From Symmetrospora coprosmae (lineage: Eukaryota > Basidiomycota > Cystobasidiomycetes > Symmetrosporaceae): a stretch of 40,190 nucleotides of DNA. The notes under the pieces are model-generated. The model saw only the letters and a list, made by a program, of their open reading frames with translations, was not told the origin of the DNA and did not search any database. The stretch lies in contig VUYT01000061.1 in assembly GCA_008802785.1 (NCBI GenBank), positions 1 through 40,190 on the forward strand, read 5' to 3'. Shown piece by piece: positions 9,668 through 20,563 of this stretch (positions are counted from its first letter, which is position 1; each line of letters starts with the position of its first letter). The translations under genes were made by a program, and so were the position numbers.

Positions 9668-10416
9668 ATGTTCATGAAGTACTCGCTCCTTCTGGCCGTC
9701 GTGCCCTTCATTGCTGCCCAGAGCACCGTGAGTCGTCCCGTCTCAATCTGGTGAAACAGTTGGAAGAGACGCGACTGACACCTTGTTGGCCTTGCTCCCG
9801 TAAAGCCCCCTGCATGTGCTCTCACCTGTCTCCTCAGCAACATTGGCACTTCGGGATGCAGCGGACCCACCGACCTCACCTGCCTGTGCACCAGCGCTCC
9901 TTTCCAGTCGGCTGTTGGCTCTTGCCTCCAGACTGGCTGCACGGCCCAGTCGGACATGTGAGTGGAACGATCTGCGCCAGATGGTTCGCATGCAGTGGAC
10001 GCCTACTGACGCGACACACCTCCGACACTCTGTTCAGTGAGGCCGCCCTTGCTTACAGCCAGCAGAGCTGTGCTTCGGTCGGCATCACCCTCAGCACCAC
10101 TCCCCTGTCGGGCGCTTCCACCGCCGCCTCGACTGCGGCCAGCTCGTCCGCTGCGTCCTCCTCGGCCGCGTCGAGCTCTTCCATGATGACTTCCTCTTCG
10201 GCCGCATCCTCCTCGTCTGCCTCGTCGTCGGCGGCTTCGAGCTCTGCTCCTACCTCCACCGGCGCCGTCGCGAGCGCCACCTCGAGCCTTGCTTCTGCTG
10301 CCTCAGGCGCCGTCTCCAGCGCTGCCCCGACTGGCGCTGCCAACGCCGCCTTCTCGTACAACGCTGTTCTCGGAGGTCTCGCTGCCGTGGCCGGTGGTGC
10401 CGCCCTTCTCCTCTAA
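9668..10416 (+). CDS. CFEM-domain GPI-anchored cell-surface protein (copy 1)
   Basis: A secreted, GPI-anchored CFEM protein; members of this fungal family bind heme or act at the cell wall. Exons: 9668-9727, 9806-9957, 10038-10416 (196 aa). Residues 1-19 are a signal peptide (YSLLLAVVPFIAAQ). The CFEM domain spans about 21-85 with all eight cysteines: C24, C28, C38, C46, C48, C60, C65, C82, in the standard CALTC ... CLC ... spacing. Asp43 sits three residues before CLC, the position used as axial heme ligand in characterised CFEM proteins. A Ser/Ala-rich stalk of about 80 residues follows, then a hydrophobic tail (AVLGGLAAVAGGAALLL) expected to be cleaved for GPI attachment. The first intron must end at TAAAG (9805), an unusual AAG acceptor, because the domain starts directly after it. 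Confidence 0.93.
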
Positions 10417-10941
10417 ACGAGACAAGAAGTCAAAGTGGAGTCTAAACGGTACCGGTACAGCAGGCAGAACAGGGACTATAAGGGGGTTTCAGCAGCATTG
10501 TCTCGTAGCATCCTAGTCATATTTCTCTTCAGGGGGGCCCAGAGGGTGGAGCGTCACCATATAATCCGTTTACTTCCCTCTTCGCGATGCGCTTGCTTCG
10601 TCTTTCCTCGTACCCTACGGTACGGTACTCGGTCCTTGCGCATTTTCGGAGGTCAGCAGGGTCAGAGCATTCAGGCATGCTGAGGAGATGCTGAAGTAAC
10701 TGTTGCTTTCGGGCAATCCGCGTGCATTCCGGGGGGAACGGGGAAGGGGCGCATCCCGCCGCCGCAGTGGCCGGAATGGGTCCGCGGAGGCGAGAGAGGG
10801 CGGAGCGGTTGCCGGGTCGTCGTGTCAACGCCTTGCTCGCTGCTCTCCAGCTGCTTCTTCTGCTCTCAGAAATTTCCCCTGTCCTCGCGTCTCTTCTCCA
10901 CCATCTTTGCTCTCTTCGTCGCTCCCTGCCAGTGCCTCAAG
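10417..10941. other. Spacer between the two CFEM genes
   Basis: No gene supported. It contains GGTACCGGTAC-type short inverted motifs around 10446-10460 and TACGGTACGGTAC near 10616-10628, then GC-rich sequence and a CT-rich leader before the second CFEM start. It should hold the 3' UTR of copy 1 and the promoter of copy 2. Confidence 0.45.
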
Positions 10942-11911
10942 ATGCTCGCCTTTGCCGCTCTCCTCGCCGTCGTGCCCTTCGTTGCTGCTCAAGACACGGC
11001 CAGTGCGGCCGCCTCTGCTGCTGCTGTCAGTCTCCCTTGCTTGCCCTGCACAGCGCGACTGTCGCGGACAGTACGGTAGTGAGGCTGACAAGAGATTGTT
11101 CTGATTCCATCAGATCATCCCTTCATGCGCTCTGTGAGCTTGCCACTCCCTCTGACTCTCGCAACCCGAAACAACACGCGCCTCCTGCTGCACGGGACGG
11201 GACTGACAACGACTCCTCACTCGCAGCACCTGCACCATCCAGAATGCCGGATCGTCCACTTGCGGCGGCATCGGTAACGTGACGTGCCTGTGCAGCGTGA
11301 GTCTCTGTCGCTACACGGGAGGCCGCACGAGCGCAACGAGGCTGACCGGGTCCGAGCCACCCAAAACAGGACGATGCCTTCCAGGCGTCCGTCTTCAACT
11401 GCTACACGGCGCAGTGCTCCGAGAGCGAGCTGTGAGCAGCCATCACTCGTGCATTGTCTGTCCCTGCCGTGCCCGCTGCTGATCACCCTGCTTAACCTCG
11501 GGCACCCAGGCAATCCGCCATTCAGTACGGATACGGCATTTGCCAGACTGTCGGCATCACTCTGGAGACCACCGCCATCCCCTCCGGAGCCACTGCGTGA
11601 GTGGGCCTAATATCTCGCGCATGCTCCCGTCAGCCTGGCCTGACAATGGCCTTCTTGCCTTTCCCGCATGCAGCACGCGCGCCACTGGCGGCAACTCAAC
11701 TGCCACTTCCGCAGCCTCCAGCTCTGTCGCTTCCTCCGGCGCCGGATCCACCACTCCTGCGCCCACGTCCAGCGCTGCTGCTCAGACCACCTCGACAAGC
11801 GGATCGGCTGCCCCGGCATCGGCCAGCCCTACTGGAGCAGCCGAGAGATTCGCCGTCCCTGCTGTTGCAGCCATTGCTGGAGTCGCCGGTCTGGCTGCTC
11901 TCTTCCTCTGA
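10942..11911 (+). CDS. CFEM-domain GPI-anchored cell-surface protein (copy 2)
   Basis: A paralogue of the preceding gene. Six exons: 10942-11025, 11114-11133, 11227-11296, 11370-11431, 11510-11596, 11674-11911 (186 aa). The signal peptide (LAFAALLAVVPFVAAQ) nearly repeats that of copy 1. CFEM cysteines are C33, C37, C47, C55, C57, C69, C74, C90, all eight present. At the site equivalent to the heme-ligand Asp of copy 1 there is Asn52 (GNVTCLC). A Ser/Thr/Ala stalk and a C-terminal hydrophobic segment (AVAAIAGVAGLAALFL) indicate a GPI anchor. The domain is split by four introns, one exon being just 20 nt, whereas copy 1 has two introns. The tandem, same-strand arrangement points to duplication followed by divergence. 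Confidence 0.93.
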
Positions 11912-12058
11912 GAGATGCGCGAAGAGCAACATGAGAGAGCTTTCGGCTCCAATACGGCATCACACCAGGTCTGTTGTCTGTCAAATAGGGTATGCAGGGT
12001 CGGCGAGGTCTTGAGCTCTCATGACCATGCGCGAGTAACGAATCCATCATGAAGTAGA

Positions 12059-14840
12059 CTAGACTACATCACGTTTCTGCCCGCGTTCTGCGTAGAGCTT
12101 GCCAGCGAAAGGCCGAGCTTTTGGCGCTGGAATCCGGGTTGATCTTCTAACTGTCTTGGTCGACACCCGCGGTATCGCCTTGAGCGTCCCTGTCCTACAT
12201 TCGACATCGCCATTACTCTCCAAGTCCCCTGAAGACCTTGCGATCGTCCCCTTTGCATCTTCGGCCTGAACTATGGGGGTTTCCCGGCCTGCGAGCTCGT
12301 GAGCATGCTGCTCGTGCTCCTTCAGTCTCTCTCGCTCTGTGACGCGGTTGGCGACCCCCACCGATACCTCCTTCCCCGAACAATCTTCGCTATTCCCTTC
12401 GTCTGACAAATCCTGCCCTGAGCCGTCGTGATCCGCTTCGCTGGGGGCTGATTGTCTCCTGAGCTCGTGAAATGCCTGATCTTCAAGCATTTCGTTGCCC
12501 GGCGTCTTTGCTCGCAGTCCGGAGCGGAGGTGTACGAAACTCCCAACACCGCGGTCATGCTCTTGGAGTGACGCTGGGGTGAGATCTCCGGTGTGCTGAG
12601 ATGAGCTGGAAGCGCTCGCAGTCGGTAGATGAGGAGTTGGAGAGTGCATAGGAGAGCCGTCGAACGAATTGGCCGGTAGCAGGAAGGGCGTGGTGGCTGC
12701 CAGAGCACTATTGACAATGGAGTGCCCATGTCGCTCGTGTCCTTTGTATCGGTAGTGACTGCTCTTTCTGCGTGCCAAGCAAGGCCGCAGTGGGCGATCG
12801 TCGTCCGTCTTTCCTCGTCGCGCGCATGCCGTGTCTTCCCTAGCGTCACTAGCGAAATCGTATACGCTTCCTTCGCACTCCGTACCCAGAGTAGGGCTCG
12901 ACTGCTTTACCGATGTTTCCTCAGCCGGTGGCGATTGTCGCAGGTTCTCGCCCAGAAGCGCTTGTTCCAGCTCTTGCCAAAGCCGAGCATTCGACTCGAA
13001 GGCGACTCCGGGCGTGAAGGCCGTATCCGTACCTCCGTGGTATTGATGTACAGGCCTGGACGTTCCGCCGGTAATGTGCTTGCCGGTAGATGAGGCTGTC
13101 GATAGGCACCTGTCCATGGCTCGACCGTAGTCCTCGCAATACGTCTGTTGCGAGTAGGCTGACATCTGCGTTTCCTGCCGCGCAAGACGCCGCGAGCAGG
13201 CGTCCCGTGAGGCCGGCGCATGCGCCTCTGCCGTGGCCAGTGCAGCGTTGGGTGTCGCAAGGACCGTCAAGCCGGGTCCACTGTCACCATGCGCGCTGTG
13301 GGCCCCTTGCGAAGCTCTTCGTTGATGCGCACGGACGGTCTCCAGCGGATAGATGCTGGTGGTCGCGGAAAAGGCAGGTGACGGCGGATAGTCCGGCTGG
13401 ACTCCCATCACTTGGCATGGCGTCTGCGGTCGTGATGAGGAGACCGACCGGATGGATGCAGGACGGCTCGACTTTGGGCGGTCCGCGGGACGATGCTGTT
13501 CGGATATTGCCCCTGCTTGAAGCGACCTAGATGTCGTAGATCCCAGTGACGAGACGCGTCTGGGCCGGGCGAGCACAGGGGCAGGCGTATACATCTGTGT
13601 TTGCTGCTCCCTGCCGTATGTGGGCTCCGGGCGGTAGTAAGAAGCTTTCGAGGGCCGCTGATAGAGGAAGACCTGATCAGGTCGTAGCTGCACGCCATCA
13701 CTGACGCTACGAAGTGTCGTCGATGTATGCTGGCGCCGCATGGCAGGCCTCAAAGGGCCGCTTGAATGAGCGGAGGGTTTGGGTGCAGATTCTTGCGCGC
13801 GCATCACTGGCGTTGCGTTGTTCTTCATGAATGCATTTGAAGGTTGCGGGAAATCGGTACGGACCGGATGGGAGGACGTGCGGAGGCTAGGGTGGACCTC
13901 GTAGCTCGGCTGGCCTCGCAGATATGCAGGCCGACTTGGCGTACGAGATCGCTTGTAGGCGTGCGCCGGCTGAGTAGAATGCTCGCGATACTGAGCAAAA
14001 TGTCAGTAAGCGGGGAACGGGGGCAGCGTGCGCAGGTAGATCAAGTCTTACCTGAGGCTCGGGCGTGCGAGAGTGCAAGTCAGGTCCGTTTGACGCGGAC
14101 ATCGAAGCTACCGATGGCGCACTCGTGCTTCCCTGTAGCACATACCCACGCGCTCGCAAGGCTGCCCATTGGTCCGCGTCCGCTGCATAGACGTTTGGAG
14201 CGCGAGACGGCATATCCATGTGCGGAGCTGGGGCACGCTGCTGTGTCTGCCAGTGGACATGTTGGACGGACTGCGAGGGCGCATGGTACTGGAGCTGTGG
14301 CTTCGGGTGGTGAGCATATGCCGGGTGTTGCTGAAGACGCCGATGGACTGCCTGGCTTGGGTGCACACTGCCGTGCTCGCGAACAGCACAATGTTGCGTC
14401 TCCCTGTGCAGGGGCGGTCGTGCGGGTGCGCGCACATGCGACTGGCTCTGAGACACTGCTTGAGCGGCCGAGAAGCTCCCCGCGGGCGCATACTGATCCT
14501 GGTACCGAGTGTCCAGCACTTGGTAACCCTGACCTCGAGACGGCTCCCGGCCATTCCGTGAGACGAGCTGCGTATGTCCATGTCCGGGTCCGAATCTGTT
14601 CATCCCTTCATTGGCGCCGAATTGCGATGGCACGGCAGCAGCGTGGCTGGACCTGCCAGAAAGAAAGGACAATATGCGGTTAATATCCTCCTGCCAGAGG
14701 AGAAGGGGTATCTGAGTCGCTGTAGAGATGCGGACGCGGAACGTATACGGAATGTCGAGTTGACCGGCGTCAGAAGTGAGTGCATGGCCCATGGTGCGCA
14801 ACGCGTCCTGACGTATCAGATCATCATCCCTCCTAGACAT
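12059..14840 (-). CDS. Large low-complexity protein of unknown function
   Basis: I recognise no domain. Two exons on the minus strand, 14840-14052 and 13990-12059, joined over a 61-nt intron (GTAAGA donor, GCTCAG acceptor), give 906 aa in one frame. The N-terminal part (about 1-60: IRQDALRTMGHAL, LLLWQEDINRILSFLSG) has the only globular-looking sequence. The rest is rich in Ser, Pro, Gln, His and Arg, with a Gln/His tract around 130-215 and an acidic/Ser region toward the C-terminus, ending with the basic stretch KTVRRSTRIPAPKARPFAG. This resembles a disordered regulatory or scaffold protein, possibly nuclear. A further intron near the N-terminus cannot be excluded. It is divergent from the ABC transporter gene (410 bp apart). 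Confidence 0.7.
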
Positions 14841-15250
14841 TCATTTCGATGCTGCTCGCCGGCCCGTTTTGCAATCCGACGCAGCGGGCCGCTCAGCGAG
14901 GTTGCGCGCATCTCGACAGCTTCATTGCGTAGAAATCCGGAGCTAAGTACTGTATATCAATGTGAGAGTAGGGTAATGCCCATGCAGCGATGAACAGCGG
15001 ACACTGCTGAGCTTGCACTGCGGGTGTACTGTATTTGAGGCCTGAGGCATGCTCGCTTATGGCAGCTGAAACGCGCGTGCGCGCCTTTGTCTCTGCCGAG
15101 CAGCACGGGAAGGCAAGGCTAGGCGTGTTGCCTCTGTGCAGCTGCTCGAGTTGCTCCGAGCGAGGTCGAGCGGCTCTCTCAGTCGGAGGATCGCCTCTTG
15201 ACGCTGCACCGCACTGCATCGTGGGCTTTTTCTTCATAACCGCACCCGCG
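14841..15250. other. Divergent promoter interval, disordered protein / ABC transporter
   Basis: This 410-bp interval separates two divergent start codons. The last part is open in the frame of the ABC transporter and encodes a hydrophobic stretch (CIVGFFFITAPA) right before its assumed Met, so the true transporter start may lie here. Otherwise nothing recognisable was seen. Confidence 0.45.
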
Positions 15251-18200
15251 ATGTCCTGCTCCAACTACGGCGCGCTGAGTGCGTCGACGGGATCCTGCGA
15301 GTGCCCCTCCGGGCTCGGGTGAGTCCAGCAGGCCGGAGTAGGAGCGCTGCGGCTGCCACAACAGCAGCAATAGCAGCAACAGCAGTCGACAGTTGTGGAG
15401 CACGTCCAATGCTAATGTGATGTGTCTCACGTGCGAATGTCCAGGGGAAGCTCGTGCACGTCCATTCTGTGCGGGAACCCCATCGCGACTCACAGCAATC
15501 GCACAGTTCTCAATGCAGACTCCGGCAGTGCAGGCTGTTCAGGGACCGGCCAGTGCACATCCGGCTTCGATGGCCTCGACTGCGGCATCTGCAGGTCCAA
15601 CGACGCTTGCTCGGCAGCCGTAGCGACCTTCGGAACTCGGGCCAATTCGTCCTCGGTGTCTGCCGGATCGGGACTGCTCCCCGACGAAATGACCTGCTCG
15701 AACTCTCCTTATACCTACACAAGCGCGTCTATACAGTGCGGCGTCATCAACCCTACCCTGCAGGCTGTCTTCCCAGGGACGACGACGCTGTGAGTCCGAC
15801 ACGCAAAAGCCAGGCCTGTATTAGGGGCTCTGAGACTGACATATTTGCTCCTGCTGCTTCACAAACGTCACAGAAAGTTCCAGAAGAATGTCAGACCATC
15901 CTTGTCGGTCGCTGAAGCGTTTGGCGGCGACAACACGACCTTCGCCCAGCTCTGGTACTCTTCGAGCGCGACCGCAGCCCCGGTGGAGCAATTCTACTGC
16001 GGCGCCGACTCGTGCGTGCAGGGAAACGACACTTCGAGCGCCCAGATCACATGGTCATGCAGCAATCTCCGCTGCACCTGTATACCGGGCACGTCATTCT
16101 GCGGTGCCCCTCTAGACTTGACCGAGACCATTAACGGCCTCACCGGAACCCTCGATATCGACTGTGCTGTGAACGGTACGACCTGCAACTTCAAGCAGGC
16201 AACGTTGCAGTCTCTCTTCGGACAGAATGGCCTCGGTCTTAGCGGGTGCTCGTTCGGCGAGTGCGTGTCGTCAACCGTGGTCCAGCAGTTCTCGGGGATC
16301 GGTACGAGCGATTCCAGCGATGACGGCCTGTCCGGAGGTGTTATCGCAGGGCTCGCTGTTGTCGGTGCACTGCTCCTCGCTATCCTGGGCCTCTTTGGCC
16401 TTGGCTTCCTCTCGCAGAAGAAAGCTCGGCAGGGCGGCAGACGGCACCTGGACGACGTGCAGCCAGCTGGTTTGCAGTGGTCCGAAATCAGTTATACGCT
16501 CCCTGTCGCGAAGGGACTGTCCTTGATGGGACGAGTCACTGGCAGCAGCGCCGAAACGACAACGCTCGAGCACTCTACCTCTTCCAGGCATCTTTTTGGG
16601 GACAGCACGCTTGCCAAAGAGGGCGGGCTCGTTAATCGGAGATCGGCAGGGAAGGAAGGCAAGGTGATTGTCGAAGGCATTTCGGGCGCTCTGCCGTATG
16701 GCGGCCTGATGGCCATCCTGGGACCCTCTGGAGCGGGAAAGTCGTGAGTGCTGCTTCCCAGCTCGACCCATGGGGAACCGGGTTGACCCGAGGAGCGCAT
16801 TCTGCAGTACATTGGTAGATATCCTAGCTGGGAAGCGCAAAGTCGGGCACACATCAGGCAATGTCCAGTTGTTGACAGACAACCCCGGTGCCGTCCGGGT
16901 CGGATACGTCGACCAAGCAGACGTGCTTTCGGCTAACCTGAGTGAGCGCTCACTCAAACCGACAGCGAAGCGCAAGGTATGGGACTGAGTGAACGCTGTC
17001 CTTTCACAGCGGTCCGGGAGGCCCTCCTATTCGCAGCCAGGCTAAAGCTGCCCGAGAGTATTGGCGATGACGAAAAGGCAGAGCGGGTCTGGGAGGTTCT
17101 AGGTCAGCTTGGCTTGCAGGACATTGCCAACTCTCGCATCGGATCCGGGGAGCGCCGTGGCATCAGTGGAGGCGAGCGGCGCAGACTTAGCATCGGCCTG
17201 GAGCTGATTGCCAGGCCTTCAATCCTGATCCTTGATGAGCCTACGTGAGTAGACTTGTATGCTCTGTGGTACTGCAAGTTTGTGACATAAGCTGACTATA
17301 CCTGCATTGCGAATGATGGTGCAGATCTGGCCTCGATTCGGTCTCCGCCTCCAAGGTCGTGGGCGTGCTGAAGGATCTCGCTCACGGCGACCATGGAGTG
17401 CAGCAGAGAACAACCATTATTGCAACCATCCATCAGCCCTCGTCACAGATCTTCCATGCGTTTGACTCCGTCTTGCTGCTGTCCGGTCAGGGCTCGCAAG
17501 TTTACTTCGGTTCTGCGAAGGCAGCCTCCGCCCATTTCGCAGAACTTGGCTACCCGTGTCCCCACGATTGGAACCCGGCGGACCGTGAGTGCCGTCTAGG
17601 TGATGCGCGAAATGACCTTACCAACTCCTTTTCGTGTCCTTCACAGATCTGCTTGAGCTGGCGTCGACTACCGCTTTGGCCTCCCACAACAGCAACGGGA
17701 ATGTTCCGCTAGCCTCGCCTTACGGAAAAGAGCAAGACACAAACGGTCACAGTCTAGATTCAACGCACAGCCGCACCAATGGCGGGGCGTACCCGCCAGT
17801 TGGCGTCTTGAACGACAGTGACCCTACCAGCTCGGCTACGGCCGTCAAGCGGCGCAACGCGGAGCCCTCGGCAACCCGACTCACCCAGTTCCAAGTGCTC
17901 AGTCAACGTGAATACCTCAACCTCAAGAGGGATTGGAGCTTGATCGTCATGCATAATGCCGTCGCCTGTCTGGTTGGCCTGTTTGTGGGCGGCCTGTACT
18001 GGAAGGTAGACACGACCATTAGCGGTTTCCAGGTGAGTCTTTTCTCATGTGCGGGGTTGATCTAGCAGGGGACGTCGACTGACGCAGCGCGTCCGCAGAA
18101 CCGCATCGGCTCGCTGTTCTTCCTGGGCGCGCTCATCGCCTTCTCGGCCCTTTCGGCCTTGTCGAACCTTATTGTCGTCCGCTCGCTCTTCCTACGGGAG

Positions 18201-18843
18201 CGCTCAAGCTCGTACTACAGCCCAATCATCTGGATGTTCTCACGTGTCGTCTGGGATATCATTCCTCTGCGCATCCTGCCGACCATCCTTCTTGGCGTCA
18301 TCACTTACTTCATGGTCGGCCTCAGCAGCGATGCCGCGCATTTCTTCAAGTTCCTGCTTATTCTCATCGAGTACACGGCAGCCATTACCCTCTTCAATCT
18401 CTTGCTGGCCATAATCGTTCCGCAGCCGGGGGTTGCTATCCTGGTTTCGAATGTCCTGAATCTGGCCCAACTCGCCTACGCTGGCTTTTTTGTCAACCTC
18501 AGCAAGATCCCGGCAGTGCTGCGCTGGATACAGTGGCTCAACCCGCTCAAGTGAGCTCAGGCAGATGTCTTACTGAAAGCAGATCGACAGCCAGCTGAGT
18601 CCTGTCTTCCTCTGCAGATATACTCTGGAAGCGCTAGCAGTCAACGAAGTCAGCGGAGGACTGCTCATCAGCGACACTTTGCAAGGCGTCCCGGTCCAGA
18701 TCAACGCCATCTTGATCATGGAGCTGCTCTTTGGCTTCAAGTCGAACGCTTTCTACAGAGACGTATTGGTGCTATTTGGCTGGATTGCCCTCTTTGGCAT
18801 CCTCCTGATTTTGGCCGTTCTTCGCCTGCGAGAGGTGCGCTGA
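15251..18843 (+). CDS. ABCG-type transporter, Adp1-like
   Basis: A half-size ABCG transporter with a long cysteine-rich lumenal or extracellular N-domain, the layout of yeast Adp1. Nine exons: 15251-15318, 15445-15789, 15874-16743, 16808-16941, 17010-17244, 17325-17584, 17647-18032, 18099-18550, 18618-18843 (991 aa). Residues 1-280 contain EGF-like Cys clusters (CSGTGQCTSGFDGLDCGIC; FYCGADSC; CSNLRCTCIPGTSFCG). A first membrane segment lies at about 292-317. The nucleotide-binding domain shows Walker A GPSGAGKST (about 421), signature ISGGERRR (about 523), Walker B ILILDEPTSGLDS (about 543) and switch IATIHQPSS. The membrane domain (about 730-985) has six hydrophobic helices and LKRDWSLIVMHN at its start. 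All ATPase motifs are intact. Substrate unknown. The assumed Met lacks a signal peptide; the start may be further upstream. Confidence 0.93.
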
Positions 18844-19032
18844 GGGAGTGCGCGTAATGTCTACCAATGTGTGAATAGGACCCTGAGACGTAGTCCGTGT
18901 TGATGTCAATTAGGGGTTTGTATGTCACTATGAGGAAGTCGGTGTGGCGTTCTTGGGGGCGCAGTTGCCCATTTCACCGGCCCCGCATGCCAGCTTCCCT
19001 TTCTCCTCCATCGTTCGCATGCATCTGATCCA

Positions 19033-20350
19033 ATGGGCGCCGCGACGACCAACAAGACGGCGTCACTGCCGGACACGAAGCTGCTTTCCTGCAGTCCGTC
19101 CGCATCAAAGCTGCTCTTTGAGCTCGAGCAGGCCGAACTCGTGACCGTTATCGCTGAGGCGCTGCAGGAATGCGCAACCTCAAACGATGAAGCGATGGAG
19201 GGCAAGAAGCAGGACGTCAAAGATGCGACGCGGTTCCATGCCAAGCAGCCACCACCAATCTCATTACAGTCCTACCTGCAGCGGTGAGTGCGTGTGTGCT
19301 CTGTGGGGGTCCTCTCACAACAGGCTGCAGCAGCGGTGGCTGAACAGGCGCGACAAGCGCAGCCTGCTCCAGCTCACCCCATACCCTCTCGACGCTCTCC
19401 TCCTGGCCGTCGTCTACATCAACCGCGTCACACACCTTACGCCTCCCCGTCCTGTCGCTCAGGACACAATCGGTTCATGTCCAGTCCGCAGCTTCCGTCC
19501 TCTCCTCGACACGTGCCAACAACAGCTTCCGCTGCACGACCCTGCAGCCGCAACAGCAAACAAGAGCGCCTGGTGCGCTACCGACGACAAGTTTGGGGGT
19601 TACAGTACTGCTACACGAAGCGATGTCGGTCCACCTTCCTTCGAAGAACATTCACCGTCGGTCACCCGCCAGGTCGCAGGCACTTCTCCACCTCCACCGC
19701 CGCTGACACGATACACGGCTCACCGCCTCATGCTCGCCGCTCTCGTCGTGGCAGCACGGTACGGCAGCGACTACAACATCACACGCGTGCGCGCCGCCAA
19801 AGTTGCAGGCCTGCCGGTGGACGAGCTCTTCCTGCTCGAGCTCGACTTCTTTGCGCTGCTGTCTTTCGGCTGCCGAGTGCGATCAACCGAGCTGGAGGCT
19901 ATCTGCGCCGAGCTTTGGTATCGGACGAACGCAGGGAAGCAGGAGCAAGCCGGAAGACCAGCAGATGCGAGGTCCGCAGCGGATGTGCCAACGGACGGCG
20001 GCGAACCGCGGCTCTGTGGAAGCGACGACAACGACCGCGAGGATGTACGGAATCGATCGTCGGTGGAGTTCTGCTTCACGCCGCCCGCTCGTCGCATGAG
20101 CGGCTACGCTGATAAGCGCCTACCGGGTCGCTTTCCGCTCTCGCCTGGCGGCCCCTTCGATGTCGACGGGACACCATCGGCCACACCTCCACTTTCCGAG
20201 GGAGAGTCCGACAGCTCGTACTTCTCCTCGAGCTCTCTGTCTTCGACGGACGAAGGCAGAGAGTACGGCAGTCTAGATTGCAAGGCGACTGCACCGTCTG
20301 CAAGCAGAACCGTCACGCCCACCCTCATCAGCCAGCTGTCCATCTCGTGA
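19033..20350 (+). CDS. PHO80/PHO85-type cyclin, second copy in the window
   Basis: A cyclin of the PHO80-like family. Exons 19033-19283 and 19324-20350 (425 aa), the short intron (GTGAGT donor, CAACAG acceptor) rebuilding ISLQSYLQRLQQRWLNRRD at the cyclin-box start. The box continues with LDALLLAVVYINRVTHLT, then an insert of about 70 residues rich in Pro/Ser/Thr, then TAHRLMLAALVVAARYGSDY and VAGLPVDELFLLELDFFALL. The matching helices identify the family despite the insert. The C-terminal third is acidic and Ser-rich (SDSSYFSSSSLSSTDEG), probably disordered and phosphorylatable. A 40-nt intron is short even for this genome, though the phase and cyclin sequence support it. It converges with the PMR1 gene, 213 bp between stops. 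Confidence 0.85.
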
Positions 20351-20563
20351 CCATCGCAATAACAAGCGTGCACACTTTGCGCCGGTAGCGCAGGCGCCTT
20401 TGTTTCGACATGATGTTGTGGGAATAGCAGTAATGCATTGGCACGAAGCGAGCCTGTCTATAACGATGATAAGCTGCATGCATATAGACTGCGTTGGCGT
20501 CTGCCGAGGCACTATACAACATCGACACTGCTGCCAGGTCGGTCCTAGCTTTTCTGCTGCTTC

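Noticed and set aside
9412-9957. Minus-strand frame of about 180 codons across CFEM copy 1
   Set aside because: It is antisense to the CFEM exons and promoter, with no family resemblance.
10053-10361. Acidic Ala/Glu-rich minus-strand frame
   Set aside because: It is the reverse complement of the Ser/Ala stalk codons of the CFEM protein.
13844-14683. Plus-strand frame of 279 codons
   Set aside because: Antisense to the large minus-strand gene, whose two exons join cleanly; Arg-rich composition is typical of a shadow frame.
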